Assembly: GCF_023008585.1 (NCBI RefSeq)
Contig: NZ_CP095391.1
Span: forward strand, 310,001-374,000
DNA: 64,000 nt
Source of the DNA: Natribaculum breve
GTDB lineage: Archaea > Halobacteriota > Halobacteria > Halobacteriales > Natrialbaceae
Direction of reading: 5' to 3'
The notes under the pieces are model-generated. The model did no database searches. It saw nothing but the letters and a program-made list of their open reading frames with translations, and was not told the origin of the DNA. A program made the position numbers and the translations under genes. Shown here piece after piece: positions 10,208 to 19,540 of this stretch. Every line of letters starts with the position of its first letter. Position 1 is the stretch's first letter.

Positions 10208-10270
10208 CGCGCAAACCCTAATATCCCAACGCTCGGGATTCCCTCGAGTTCACGCGGGGGAGGAGGTCAA

Positions 10271-10762
10271 CGATGAAAGCATCCCACACTGGCTTCCCGA
10301 GATACCGCCGTCCACGAGATCAAACGAGATAATCTCAGATATTCGAGAAGAAAGCCCACGACTGAATGCTGGTCGTCGAATTCGGAGAACGGGTCGATGG
10401 CCGACCGGTCGACCGCGTGGCCGCCGATCTTCGTGACGATCCAATCTAGGGCCACGCCGACTTCGTCGCGCGATTCGGTTGTGGAAATCGCTCGCTGTCG
10501 ATCCGACGAACTGGAGTTCGTCACGGATGTAGTAGCCCGTGATAGCCGATACCCAAAGATACATCGACCGTCGAGAACGAGACGTGAAATCTATCTAATT
10601 CCATATTATAATACGAAATAGATATGTTTTCGCGGATTTAGCAGTGGCGTGCTCTTCGACCCGAGCGACGAAGCGATCACCGACTGCAGTGATCGCGTCC
10701 AACAGGCACGTCCAAGCACGTTGTCCAGAGAGTTCGACGGTCGGCCCCACGCCGCGTGGGAA
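10271..10762. other. Degenerate region without an intact gene
   Basis: Contains an AAGCCCACGACT end-type hairpin arm near 10350. Overlapping minus-strand frames (10250-10564) share a start reading MYLWVSAITGYYIRDELQF but shift frame several times. This looks like a decayed gene of unknown family. The plus-strand stretch 10649-10790 (LFDPSDEAITDCSDRVQQA) could be another gene fragment. Confidence 0.35.
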
Positions 10763-11225
10763 CTACACGGTACGCGGTTCGAGCGTCCGGATTTCTTCGG
10801 TTACTGGAGACACACTGCTGTGGCGTCGATCTCCGTCGCCTTTTGCGGTCGTCACGGAGCTCGGCTCGTTCGTCGACAGTTGCTTCGGAACCTGTGTGGC
10901 GAGGATTTCGAGAGTACAATCCCGCTTCTGCGAGTAACTGCCGACGGTTCGGGACTGCATCGTCGACGACGTACGTGTCTTCACGAGGCTCCTGGAGGAG
11001 TGCTGGCGTCCACGCCGACGCGTCGGTTCCAGCCGCTCGACGATTCGCAGACATTTGCTCGAGTTCAGATGACAGTTATTCCGAGAGTTTTCCTTTTTTA
11101 TAAGACATATTATCATTAATGGCAGTTGCTCGAGCACCTCCTCAGGTCGCTTTCCAGCGACGCTATCGAAGGCGTCGCACAGATCCTCGATAGAGATCTC
11201 GTCGAGATGGATACTAACCCAGTAA
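10763..11225 (-). pseudogene. IS630 transposase remnant, N-terminal half
   Basis: The minus-strand frame starting near 11216 reads HLDEISIEDLCDAFDSVAG, matching the start of the IS630 remnant at 25640-26431. The frame then shifts, and later segments match the region around RRLLKEAG and QKPRHT of that copy. The catalytic C-terminal half is missing. The A/T-rich stretch at 11090-11120 looks like a small insertion or decay. Not functional. Confidence 0.65.
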
Positions 11226-11391
11226 CGAAGACGAGAAAGGTATCGAACGTTAATCCAAATTTGGCGGAAGAAAAGCAAGAGACAGTGGCATCTCGAGAGT
11301 TCTCACGGTAGCGACGTACTTCAGGCAGCCGAGCGCTGAGACCGCCAGCGAGTCGGTTATTTTACCACCATGCAGTCAGGAATAGTGAACG

Positions 11392-12579
11392 ATGGCAATC
11401 GAGTCACGGTCGGTGCGTCCGTCGAGGAGCTGGCGGTCGGTTGCGGTGGTGACAGGCTGGCAGACGACGGCCAGTCTCTGTTACTATACCATCTTCGCCG
11501 CGACCGGGTTCCTTCGAGATGCGTTCTCCCTGTCCGAAGCGCTCGTCGGCGTTTTCCTCACTGCTACTTTGCTTGGAAACACGCTGTTGCTCTTCCCGAG
11601 TGGCGCAGCCGTCGACGGTCTCGGCGAGAAACGAATGATGGCCGCCGGGCTGGTCGTCCTCGCCATCGCAGCCGTCGGCGTGTCGCTCGCACCCACGTTC
11701 GGCTTTCTCCTCGGTGCCGGGATACTCCTGGGTGGCGCATACTCGACGTCGATGCCGGCGTCGAATCGTGCGATCGTCGCCAGTTCCCCGACGGGACAGC
11801 AGGGCCTCGCGATGGGATTGAAGCAGGTCGGGGTCACTGCGGGGAGCGGTGCGGCGTCACTTCTCATCACGGGCATCGCGACGATCGCCACCTGGGAGGT
11901 CGGCTTCTGGATCGTCGCGATCCTGGCCGGCGGTTACACGCTGGGATTTCTCGCCCTCTACGACGGCTCACACGGTAGTGGCGAATTCTCACTGCCGGAC
12001 CTCTCGAGACTTCGGGCCAATCGGGCCTACGTACTGCTCGTCGCTTCCGGCCTGTTCGTCGGCGCATCGATCTTTTCGATGCTTGGCTACACCGTCCTCT
12101 ACGTGCAAGACGTCACGAATGCGAGCGTCGCCGCCGGCGGCATCGTGCTGGCGGTGACGCAGGTGACGGGGAGTGTCAGCCGTATCGGAGCCGGGAATCT
12201 CGCGGACCGGCTGGGCGGTGCGAGCGGCGCAGCCACCGTCGCGGTTGGTCAGATGGCCCTTGGGGCCGTGCTCTTTGCCGTAATCGCCAGCGGTGATTGG
12301 CCGCTTCCAGTGGTCGTCTTGCTCTTTGCCGGTCTCGGCCTCTCGATCCACGGCTCGACTGGCGTCTACTACTCGTGTCTCTCGGAACTCGTCGACGCCG
12401 ACGACATCGGCGGTGCGACGGCCGGTGGCCAGACCGCGATCAACATCGGCGGAATCGTCGCGCCACCGCTGTTTGGGCTGTTAATCGAGACGTCTGGCTA
12501 CGGTATCGGCTGGGCGCTGCTTGCCGGCACGACGCTGGCGGCGACGGTACTGCTCGTAGCGGTTCGACGGCGGACGTGA
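11392..12579 (+). CDS. MFS transporter
   Basis: A 395-residue integral membrane protein with about 12 hydrophobic helices and two pseudo-repeated halves, typical of the major facilitator superfamily. The cytoplasmic loop between helices 2 and 3 carries the A-motif-like AAVDGLGEKRMM, and the second half has a similar GNLADRLGGASG. It is a secondary carrier for a small solute; its place ahead of a CoA-transferase and a sugar-acid gene block suggests an organic acid, which is inference. An ATG at 11392 precedes MAIESRSVRPSRSWRSV, a basic N-terminus that fits cytoplasmic orientation. Confidence 0.85.
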   Translation: MAIESRSVRPSRSWRSVAVVTGWQTTASLCYYTIFAATGFLRDAFSLSEALVGVFLTATLLGNTLLLFPSGAAVDGLGEKRMMAAGLVVLAIAAVGVSLAPTFGFLLGAGILLGGAYSTSMPASNRAIVASSPTGQQGLAMGLKQVGVTAGSGAASLLITGIATIATWEVGFWIVAILAGGYTLGFLALYDGSHGSGEFSLPDLSRLRANRAYVLLVASGLFVGASIFSMLGYTVLYVQDVTNASVAAGGIVLAVTQVTGSVSRIGAGNLADRLGGASGAATVAVGQMALGAVLFAVIASGDWPLPVVVLLFAGLGLSIHGSTGVYYSCLSELVDADDIGGATAGGQTAINIGGIVAPPLFGLLIETSGYGIGWALLAGTTLAATVLLVAVRRRT

Positions 12580-13021
12580 CGTCTGTTCACTCGTCGCCAT
12601 CGACGGCCCCTCCATTTACGGCACCGCTCGATTTCGGTAGGATGCGACGGCCACGAGCATCGCGGAGGCGGGAATGTCACGTGGTCGCTTCGTTCTCGTC
12701 GTGACGAGCACGGTCGCTTTCGGACGTCTCGAGCCGAACACAGCGGCGACTCCTCCGAAATGCGGTTTTGTCAGCGCACCCGTTTTTCAGGAGGTTTTTT
12801 ATTCGTATGCCTGTAAGTGACAGTCGAAGGCGTCGGCGACGAATGGCTCGCCGCCGGGGACGGGACGCAACCGCTCCCAGCGGATAGCCACGTGACCGTC
12901 GCGCTCAGAGATAACTGATGATCCGAACTATCGACAGCGGGGAGTCGATCCCCGTCCTGGCCGGTCGAACAGCATCCGAGGAACACCGCGTGTCCCGTAC
13001 TCCCGTACCGGAGGGAAGACG
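12580..13021. other. Intergenic region with a possible gene tail
   Basis: No intact gene. On the minus strand 12812-12927 an uninterrupted stretch reads with haloarchaeal composition (ERDGHVAIRWERLRPVPGG, ending LQAYE and a stop) but has no start codon before an in-frame stop, so it may be the tail of a lost gene. A T-rich tract follows the stop at 12785-12800. Confidence 0.35.
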
Positions 13022-14503
13022 GTGGTCGTGACCGGACACGGCGGACCCGAACCAGGCGACGTCGATCGACGGCTGTACGGTGATCTACCGCGTCTCGACG
13101 CCGCCACTGCCGCGGCGCGAATCGACGCCGATGCGACGGTGCTCACGAGCGGGTTCGGCAGCGTCGGGTACCCCAAACGCGTTCCGCTGGCGCTCGCCGA
13201 CTCGGATCGTGCGCTGTCGCTGACGGTCGTCAGCAGCGGCAACGTCGGCGACGAGATCGACGTCGAACTCGTCGAGTCGGGTGCGATCGATCGGCGATAC
13301 ACGTATCAATCGTCTGCCGTCGCTCGAGCGGCGACGAACGGGCGCGAAATCGCGTTCAGCGACCGAAACGCGTCGTCACTCGGCGACGAGGTTCAGTACG
13401 GCGGGATGGTCGACCCCGACGTTGCAATCGTCGAAGCGATCGCCGTCGGCGAGGACTGGTTCATCCCGTCGACGTCGATCGGACAGGTTCCGGCGTTCGT
13501 CGAGGCTGCCGACGAGCTGCTCGTCGAAGTGAACGACAGACAGCCCCTCGAGCTCCAGACGCTTCACGACGTCTACCGTCCCGAGGCACCGCCGAACCGG
13601 AGCCCCATCCCGCTGACGGATCCGGGCGACCGAATCGGGACGTCGTACGTGACCTTCGACCCCGAGAAACTCGTCGGCGTCGTGGAGACCGATCGTGCCG
13701 ACTCGACGTACTCGTTCCGAGAGCCGACGGACGACGACCTCGCGATCGCGGCCAACCTCGGTGGCTTCCTTACCGAGCAAGTCCGACGCGGCTCGGCGTT
13801 CGACGACGCGGTCCACCTCCAGTTCGGCGTCGGCTCGCTCGGAAACGCGTTGATGGGAGAACTGTCATCCCTCGAGTTCGGCGACCGCGACGTCGTGTAC
13901 TTCGGGGAACTCATCCAGGACGGATTGCTCGATATGCTCGATGCCGGTCGACTCGAGTCTGCGAGTGCGACGTCGCTTGCGCTCACCGACGACGGACAGG
14001 AGCGACTCTTCGCGGACGTCGAACGCTACGCACAGGACGTCGTGCTTCGCCCGGCAGACGTCTCGAACCATCCCGGATTGATCGATCGGTTCGGCGTGAT
14101 CGGGGTCAACAGTGCGATCGAGTTCGACATCTACGGAAACGTCAACTCGACGCACGTCGGCGGAAAGCGAATGATAAACGGCGTCGGCGGCTCCGCCGAC
14201 TTCAACCGCAACGCCTTGATTACGGTCTGTGCGCTTCCCTCGACGCACGACGGTGGCGAGATATCGCGCGTCGTCCCGATGGCGTTCCACGTCGACCACA
14301 CTGAACACGACGTCGACGTCTTCGTCACCGAGCAGGGAGTCGCGGACGTCCGCGGCTGTTCGCCGGTCGAACGCGCCGAACTGATAATCGAAGAGTGTGC
14401 ACACCCCTCGTTCAGGCCGCGTCTCCACGAGTATCTCGACGGCGTTCGTGGGCAGGACAACCACATCCCTCACGACGTCGAACGAGCCGTGGAGTGGGTG
14501 TAG
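13022..14503 (+). CDS. Acetyl-CoA hydrolase/CoA-transferase family protein
   Basis: A 493-residue member of the acetyl-CoA hydrolase/transferase family (class I CoA-transferases such as succinyl-CoA:acetate CoA-transferase). The N-terminal half carries VLTSGFGSVGYPKRVP and the C-terminal half the conserved GGSADFNRNA and VFVTEQGVADVRG blocks. Length fits the single-chain type (about 500 residues). An internal ELIQDGLLD segment lies where the catalytic Glu of this family is expected. It would activate or recycle an organic acid as a CoA ester. The start is GTG at 13022 (or GTG at 13028); an in-frame stop at 12917 bounds it. Confidence 0.85.
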   Translation: MVVTGHGGPEPGDVDRRLYGDLPRLDAATAAARIDADATVLTSGFGSVGYPKRVPLALADSDRALSLTVVSSGNVGDEIDVELVESGAIDRRYTYQSSAVARAATNGREIAFSDRNASSLGDEVQYGGMVDPDVAIVEAIAVGEDWFIPSTSIGQVPAFVEAADELLVEVNDRQPLELQTLHDVYRPEAPPNRSPIPLTDPGDRIGTSYVTFDPEKLVGVVETDRADSTYSFREPTDDDLAIAANLGGFLTEQVRRGSAFDDAVHLQFGVGSLGNALMGELSSLEFGDRDVVYFGELIQDGLLDMLDAGRLESASATSLALTDDGQERLFADVERYAQDVVLRPADVSNHPGLIDRFGVIGVNSAIEFDIYGNVNSTHVGGKRMINGVGGSADFNRNALITVCALPSTHDGGEISRVVPMAFHVDHTEHDVDVFVTEQGVADVRGCSPVERAELIIEECAHPSFRPRLHEYLDGVRGQDNHIPHDVERAVEWV

Positions 14504-14597
14504 TCCCGGCAGAGAAGCAACCGGAACGCGATTTCTCCCCCGCCGAGCGTATCTGAACGTCGATAAAGAGAATCTTCGAATCGACGGCGACTGGCGC

Positions 14598-14831
14598 TTA
14601 TCCCCCGAAGAAGAGGGTGAGCCAGTAGAGGTAGCCGCCAGTGAGCACGAGAGCGACGATCGCTTCCATGAGCTGGACGTAGGTCTGTCCGTGGGTGCGC
14701 CGGAAGTCCTGTATCACCTGGATTCGGCTCCAGATCGGCATGAGCTGTGGTGGAAGGACCTCTTCGAGTCCGCCGACGTTCTCGGTGTCGACCTGTTCTT
14801 CCGGATCTTCGTCGTCTGGTCTCGCACTCAT
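14598..14831 (-). CDS. Small membrane protein of the TRAP operon
   Basis: A 77-residue protein: an acidic N-terminal half followed by one strong hydrophobic helix near the C-terminus (EAIVALVLTGGYLYWLTLFFG). Its start codon overlaps the stop of the upstream TRAP permease by 4 bases, so translation is coupled. Its place and topology suggest an accessory subunit or regulator of the transporter; it is too short to be a DctQ subunit. No family recognised. Confidence 0.65.
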   Translation of the reverse strand: MSARPDDEDPEEQVDTENVGGLEEVLPPQLMPIWSRIQVIQDFRRTHGQTYVQLMEAIVALVLTGGYLYWLTLFFGG

Positions 14832-16807
14832 TGGCCCACCCCCCTGGACGCCGGAGTTCGGTCACGTGCCATCATCTTCTCCATGACGAAGACGCCTGCG
14901 AACACGATGACACCGGCGAGTTTGACGAATCGGCCCGGATAGATCATCACGACCATCCCGATCGCGGTGAGAACGGTTCGGAGCGCGATACGACGACCTA
15001 GCCGCATATTGAAGGGGTAGTTCAGCCCGTAAATCATCGCAATCGCACCCAGGAGGACCAGCGTGCCGGCGATCACGGTCGATAGGCCAATCGACATGGA
15101 TACGAGTCCCGGGTTGTAGACGAACGCGACTGGCAGGACGAAAAGCGGTGCAGCGATCTTGATCGCAGCGCCACAGACCCGCCAGAAGTTCGCCTCGGCG
15201 ATCCCGGCTGTCACGACCGCAGCCGTTGCAACCGGCGGTGTGATACCGGCCAGGATCGCGGCGTAGAATACGGTGTAGTGGGCCGTTATCTCGGAAACGG
15301 CGAAGTCCGAGATGAGCGTCGGCGCGATGAGGATCGCGACGATGACGTACGCCGCGACGGTCGGCATGCCGACGCCCATCAGGATGCTTACGAGCATCGC
15401 GAGGAGGACGGCCGTCAACAGGACGCCACCCGAGAGGTCGATCAGTAGTAGAGCGATCTTGTTCGGCACGCCGGTCACGCTGAAGATGTCGACGACACCG
15501 TTGACTGCTGCCAGGATGATCGCGATCGGTGCGAGGATTATCGCACCGCGACGGAATCCACGGATCGTGTTCCAGACCTGCGTGAGGAATTCCGAAGCAG
15601 GACTGGTCTCCGGGTCGCCCAGAGCCTGGATCGTAGGGAAGGAGACGCCGGTGAATATCATCGACACGATCGTCCACAGCGCAGACGTCATCACCGTGTA
15701 CTGGGCGACGCCCAGCAGATAGATCAGGACGAGGAAGGGCACTCCGAAACGGATTCCTTCGACGATCTTCTGTCTGGTCGTCAGTTCGTCGTCGAAGAAT
15801 TCGTCGAACTCCATCTCGTGGCTTCTCATGTCGCCGATCGCGACGTAGTGGACGGCGATACCGATCGAGGCGACGAGGATCGCCGCCGGAACGATACCCG
15901 CGATGACGATGTTGAGGTAGGAGACGCCCAGGTACGACGCCATGACGAACGCCGACGCACCCATGACGGGCGGCAGCACCTGTCCGGACGTCGACGCGAC
16001 TGCTTCGATGGCGGCCGCTCGATGGGGCGCCATCCCGCTGTCTTTCATCGTCGGGATCGTAAACGAGCCCGTCATGGCGGCGTTCGCGGTGTAGGAGCCG
16101 TTGATCGACCCGATGACGGTCGACGAGAGCACCGCCGTCTGAGCCACGCCGGACCTGATGTAGTTCGCCGATTCGATCGCGACGCGGAGGATCAGGTCGA
16201 ACGCGCCGTAGGCGAACAGCAGGCCGGCGTACAGGAGAAACGGCGCGATCAACGCGGCAGTCAGTTGCGTGAGACTCCCGTAGAAGCCGTACAGGTCGGT
16301 GACCAGTGTCTGCAGGAGCGTCAACTCCGTCATCCCACCGTGGTTCAGGATCCCCGGGGCCACGTTGCCGTACATCCCGTAGAGGATGACACCGCCGACG
16401 AGTCCGAGAAACAGGTTCCCGAACTCGCGCCACGTGAGATACAGTATCGAGAGGATGATCAGCCGCGCCAGCATGTACTCGTGCTCGAACGCGTACCCCT
16501 GCTGGTGGACGTAGACGCGCTCGAAGTTCAGGCCGAAATATACCGACGCCGTTATCAGCACGACCGAGGCCGGTAACAGGACGGCGGCGTCGAGTCGATC
16601 GCCTTCCTCGAGTGCCTGTCGCGACTGGTCGATGGCGTACACGGTGAGGATCGCACCGATGAAGATCACACCGTATCTGACTCGAGACATCCCCTGGGTA
16701 TACGCCCAGTAGAGGACGATCGCCCAGAACACGAGCGAACTGAGTACGACGCTGATGTCGAGTACGCGGGGGACCAACTTGTCCTTGGATTTTGTTTCTG
16801 AATTCAT
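14828..16807 (-). CDS. TRAP transporter fused permease (DctQM type)
   Basis: A 659-residue membrane protein with some 16-18 hydrophobic helices, the fused small plus large permease form found in TAXI-type TRAP systems. The DctM part has family features such as SVGSINGSYTANAAMTGSFT-like and GVGMPTVAAYVIVAILIAP motifs. It uses an ion gradient to import an organic acid delivered by the binding protein encoded upstream (16867-17925). The operon reads binding protein, permease, small protein. The ATG at 16807 lies 59 bases after the binding-protein stop. Confidence 0.92.
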   Translation of the reverse strand: MNSETKSKDKLVPRVLDISVVLSSLVFWAIVLYWAYTQGMSRVRYGVIFIGAILTVYAIDQSRQALEEGDRLDAAVLLPASVVLITASVYFGLNFERVYVHQQGYAFEHEYMLARLIILSILYLTWREFGNLFLGLVGGVILYGMYGNVAPGILNHGGMTELTLLQTLVTDLYGFYGSLTQLTAALIAPFLLYAGLLFAYGAFDLILRVAIESANYIRSGVAQTAVLSSTVIGSINGSYTANAAMTGSFTIPTMKDSGMAPHRAAAIEAVASTSGQVLPPVMGASAFVMASYLGVSYLNIVIAGIVPAAILVASIGIAVHYVAIGDMRSHEMEFDEFFDDELTTRQKIVEGIRFGVPFLVLIYLLGVAQYTVMTSALWTIVSMIFTGVSFPTIQALGDPETSPASEFLTQVWNTIRGFRRGAIILAPIAIILAAVNGVVDIFSVTGVPNKIALLLIDLSGGVLLTAVLLAMLVSILMGVGMPTVAAYVIVAILIAPTLISDFAVSEITAHYTVFYAAILAGITPPVATAAVVTAGIAEANFWRVCGAAIKIAAPLFVLPVAFVYNPGLVSMSIGLSTVIAGTLVLLGAIAMIYGLNYPFNMRLGRRIALRTVLTAIGMVVMIYPGRFVKLAGVIVFAGVFVMEKMMARDRTPASRGVGQ

Positions 16808-16866
16808 TGTATTCTGTAATGTATAATATTGGGGAGTGTCCCCTCTTTTCGTCTAGGTCGAGTGAA

Positions 16867-17925
16867 TTATTCGGTGGTGGGCAGGCTGTCGTCCCAGGCG
16901 TCTTTCTCCTTGTAGTACTCGACCGCGCCGGGATGGAAGGGGAACTCGTCGCCTTCGAGGGCCGCCCCGAGCATGTCTTCCGTCGACTCGAAGTCGTTGA
17001 ACTGATCATCGGCCTCGTTGACGGCGTCGTTGTGTTCGTCGACGACGCGACACAGTTCGTAGACTGCCTCGTTGCTGGCGTCCGGGTGGAAGACGTAGTT
17101 GACCTGCAGATCCCAGGTGAACACTTCGTCGGTTCCGATGTCCTGTTCGAGACCCCAGTCATCGTAGGCCCTTCGCGAGGTACCAGCACCGGCGTACGAC
17201 TCGGCGGATTCCACCAGCGCGTCGGTTTCCTCGACGTAGTGGACGTCGACGCGGGCGTCGTACTCGGTCACGAAGCCAGTGTAACTGACCCCCGGGGTAC
17301 CGTAAGCGATCGCGGCGTCGATACGCCCCTCTTCCATGGCACCTGGGGCGTCAGCGACACCCATGTCCATGATGTTCATCTCGTCGTATACGTCCGCCGT
17401 CGGGTCCTGACTCCAGACGTCGAGCGTCGTCGCCCGCGTCGAGTATCCCGGTTCGGCCGGGTAGACGTTCGCACCCGCGAGGTCGTCGAACGTTTCGATA
17501 CCCGTTCCGTCGCGGGCGACGACGTAAATGCTGTACGGGAACGCGTAGAATCCCTGGTAGGGGATCATATCGACTTTTCGATCAGCGAAGCTTCCGCGGT
17601 CGTCGACCGCCTTCGTCATCGAGTTGTTGTCGACGATTCCCGCGTTGAACTGATCCTGATCGAGTCGGTAGAGCGTGCCGATGTATCCCGGACTCTCGAC
17701 CGTCGAGTAGTCGAGTTCGTCGCTGTTCTGACTCACTGCCCGTTCGACGGCGAGACCGACGTCTTGCGTGCCGCCTGCGGACGTGCCGACTCGAAGTTGC
17801 ATGTCGTCGCCACCGCCATCACCGCCATCACCGCCACTCATGCAGCCGGCCAGACCAATTGCGCTCGCAGCTACTGTCCCCTGAAGGAACTGTCGTCGAT
17901 TCACAGTGTCATCTGCCATGTACAC
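16867..17925 (-). CDS. TAXI-family TRAP solute-binding lipoprotein
   Basis: A 352-residue secreted binding protein. The N-terminus has a twin-arginine signal NRRQFLQGTVAAS and a lipobox LAGCMSGG, followed by a Gly/Asp-rich linker, so it is exported folded and lipid-anchored. The mature part opens LRVGTSAGGTQDVGLAVERA, the TAXI pattern. It captures the substrate outside the cell for the fused permease. TAXI systems elsewhere carry glutamate, other dicarboxylates or unknown acids; substrate here is not determined. First gene of the transporter operon. Confidence 0.92.
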   Translation of the reverse strand: MYMADDTVNRRQFLQGTVAASAIGLAGCMSGGDGGDGGGDDMQLRVGTSAGGTQDVGLAVERAVSQNSDELDYSTVESPGYIGTLYRLDQDQFNAGIVDNNSMTKAVDDRGSFADRKVDMIPYQGFYAFPYSIYVVARDGTGIETFDDLAGANVYPAEPGYSTRATTLDVWSQDPTADVYDEMNIMDMGVADAPGAMEEGRIDAAIAYGTPGVSYTGFVTEYDARVDVHYVEETDALVESAESYAGAGTSRRAYDDWGLEQDIGTDEVFTWDLQVNYVFHPDASNEAVYELCRVVDEHNDAVNEADDQFNDFESTEDMLGAALEGDEFPFHPGAVEYYKEKDAWDDSLPTTE

Positions 17926-18305
17926 TCACGGCATCACATGTCGTGTTTAATAATGTTTTTATTCGTTTCCAACAGAATTCCGTGACACGTTTCTATCGAA
18001 CGATACGTGGTGAAGTCTTTCCCGGATACGTCGCCTGGTTTCGCTGATCGAGAGTAGTGGCGAATCCCGGAGAAACGGTTATCACGAAGTCCGTCGCGCA
18101 CCACTGCATCGTAACGATGGCCGTGACTGGTTACCGACGCAACCGCACGACGGCTCGCGGTTGCGGCGGTACAGACTCACAGCTATCGTTATCAGTCGTC
18201 GAGTCGCAGTCGTCCGTTCGGTACCGCCCGACCACCGACCGAGACCACGTCCACGGCTCGACCACCGCCTCGAGCGACCAGCGCTGGGACGCGATCGTCC
18301 GACGG
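17926..18305. other. Intergenic region between transporter and dehydratase genes
   Basis: Holds the promoter side of the TRAP operon (A/T-rich 17940-17990) and one imperfect palindromic repeat (separate entry at 18113-18190). The short frames here follow the repeat and are not protein-like. Confidence 0.5.
18113..18190. repeat. Imperfect palindromic repeat, copy 1 of 2
   Basis: The outer arms CGATGGCCGTGAC and GACTCACAGCTATCG pair imperfectly. An inner hairpin has GCAACCGC and GCGGTTGC arms. A second copy with the same architecture but compensating differences lies at 47695-47777. Non-coding; a probable miniature element or structured repeat. Confidence 0.65.
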
Positions 18306-19526
18306 CTACTCGAAGCCGCTCGTTCCCTCGAGTCGATGTTCCTCGGCGACCGTCTCGTCCAGTTCGACCCCGAGACCGGGCGCTTCCGGCACCTCGATGT
18401 AGCCGTCTTCGATGAGTGGGTCGTCGCGGACGAGTAGTTCGTCCCACCAGTCGACCTCGAGGGCGTGGTACTCGAGGACGTCGAAGTTCGGGATCGCGGC
18501 ACCGAGATGCACGCACGCCATCGTCCCGATCGGACTGCAGACGTTGTGGGGCGAGATCGGCATGTAGTTCTCTTCGGCACGATCTGCGATCCGCATCGTC
18601 TCACCGAGGCCGCCGACGGTGGTCGGATCCGGCGTCACGATGTCGACACCGTGCTCGTAGATCAGCTCGGACAGTTCGTGGACCCGGAAGCGGTTTTCAC
18701 CGGTCGCGACCGGGGTCTTCGTCGCCTTCGTGACCTCGATCTGTGCGTCCATGTTCTCCGGCGGAATTAGATCCTCGAGCCACATGAGGTCGTACTCCTC
18801 GAGTTTGTAGGCGAGGCGTTTGGCGCTCTCGACCGAGTAATCCCAGTGGCAGTCGAACGCGAGGTCGACGTCGTAGCCGATCTCCTCGCGGACCGCCTCG
18901 ACGATCTCGCGTTTGTACTCGACGGCCCCGTTGCTCAGGCGGCCGTTGAACGGATCCGGGTCGTTGTCCATCTCGAGGTCGAGATCGAATTTGAGCGCGG
19001 TAAACCCCATGTCGACGACGCGCCGTGCTTCGTTCGCGTAGGCGTCCGGAGAGTACGCGTCGGCGTCGGCGTACTCGGTGTAGCCGTCCTCGACGGCGTA
19101 GGCTTCGCCCGCGTGACAGTCACAGTAGATTCGGACCTCGTCGCGGAACTTCCCGCCGAGGAGCTGGTAGACCGGGACGTCGAGGATCTTTCCGGCGACG
19201 TCCCACAGTGCGATTTCGATGCCCGAAGCGGCGGTGATGACCTTCCCGGTCGTTCCGCCGTGACCGGACATCTCCTGGATGATCCGCCTGTAGAGGCGCT
19301 GGACGTCGAGCGGGTTCTCGCCGATCAGGAACCGCTTCGTGTACTCGACGAGTTCGGGAACGCCGCCGCCGCGGTAGGATTCGCCGATCCCCGTGACGCC
19401 GGCGTCGGTCTCGATCTTGATCAGGTTCCACTCGAAGTTGCCCTCGACGACGCACGTCTGGACGTCGGTTATCTCCACGTCGCGATCCGCGTTCCGGTTC
19501 GATATCTGGTTCGAGAAGTCTTTCAT
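18306..19526 (-). CDS. Mandelate racemase/muconate lactonizing enzyme family dehydratase
   Basis: A 406-residue enolase-superfamily enzyme: N-terminal capping domain, then a TIM barrel. Visible active-site elements are the second-strand base motif ALKFDLD, metal ligands in AFDCHWDY and WLEDLIPPEN, a third in ATGENRF and the distal ISPHNVCSPIG histidine. This pattern fits acid-sugar dehydratases (galactonate, rhamnonate or fuconate-like) better than cycloisomerases. The start is the ATG at 19526; the upstream open frame is the tail of the neighbouring gene in another frame. It lies 14 bases downstream of the second enolase-superfamily gene. Confidence 0.85.
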   Translation of the reverse strand: MKDFSNQISNRNADRDVEITDVQTCVVEGNFEWNLIKIETDAGVTGIGESYRGGGVPELVEYTKRFLIGENPLDVQRLYRRIIQEMSGHGGTTGKVITAASGIEIALWDVAGKILDVPVYQLLGGKFRDEVRIYCDCHAGEAYAVEDGYTEYADADAYSPDAYANEARRVVDMGFTALKFDLDLEMDNDPDPFNGRLSNGAVEYKREIVEAVREEIGYDVDLAFDCHWDYSVESAKRLAYKLEEYDLMWLEDLIPPENMDAQIEVTKATKTPVATGENRFRVHELSELIYEHGVDIVTPDPTTVGGLGETMRIADRAEENYMPISPHNVCSPIGTMACVHLGAAIPNFDVLEYHALEVDWWDELLVRDDPLIEDGYIEVPEAPGLGVELDETVAEEHRLEGTSGFE

Positions 19527-19540
19527 GATGAATCTGGTCG

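Larger units (their letters stand above)
8690..10270 (+). mobile_element. IS200/IS605-type (TnpB-only) element, interrupted
   Basis: The left end carries nested hairpins (ACCCGCC at 8700 pairs with GGCGGGT at 8763, and a CCGACC/GGTCGG arm lies inside). The right end after the tnpB stop reads AATATCCCAACGCTCGGGAT and ends in GGAGGAGGTCAA at 10270. The same right-end block occurs in the element at 49527-51214, so the two are one family. No tnpA (Y1 transposase) is present. The reRNA guide would begin at 10271. Confidence 0.75.

Noticed and set aside
14862..17189. 775-codon minus-strand ORF and the 397-codon plus-strand ORF at 16792-17985
   Set aside because: Both are shadows of the TRAP permease and binding-protein genes in other frames; their composition is Arg/Thr/Pro-rich without family motifs.
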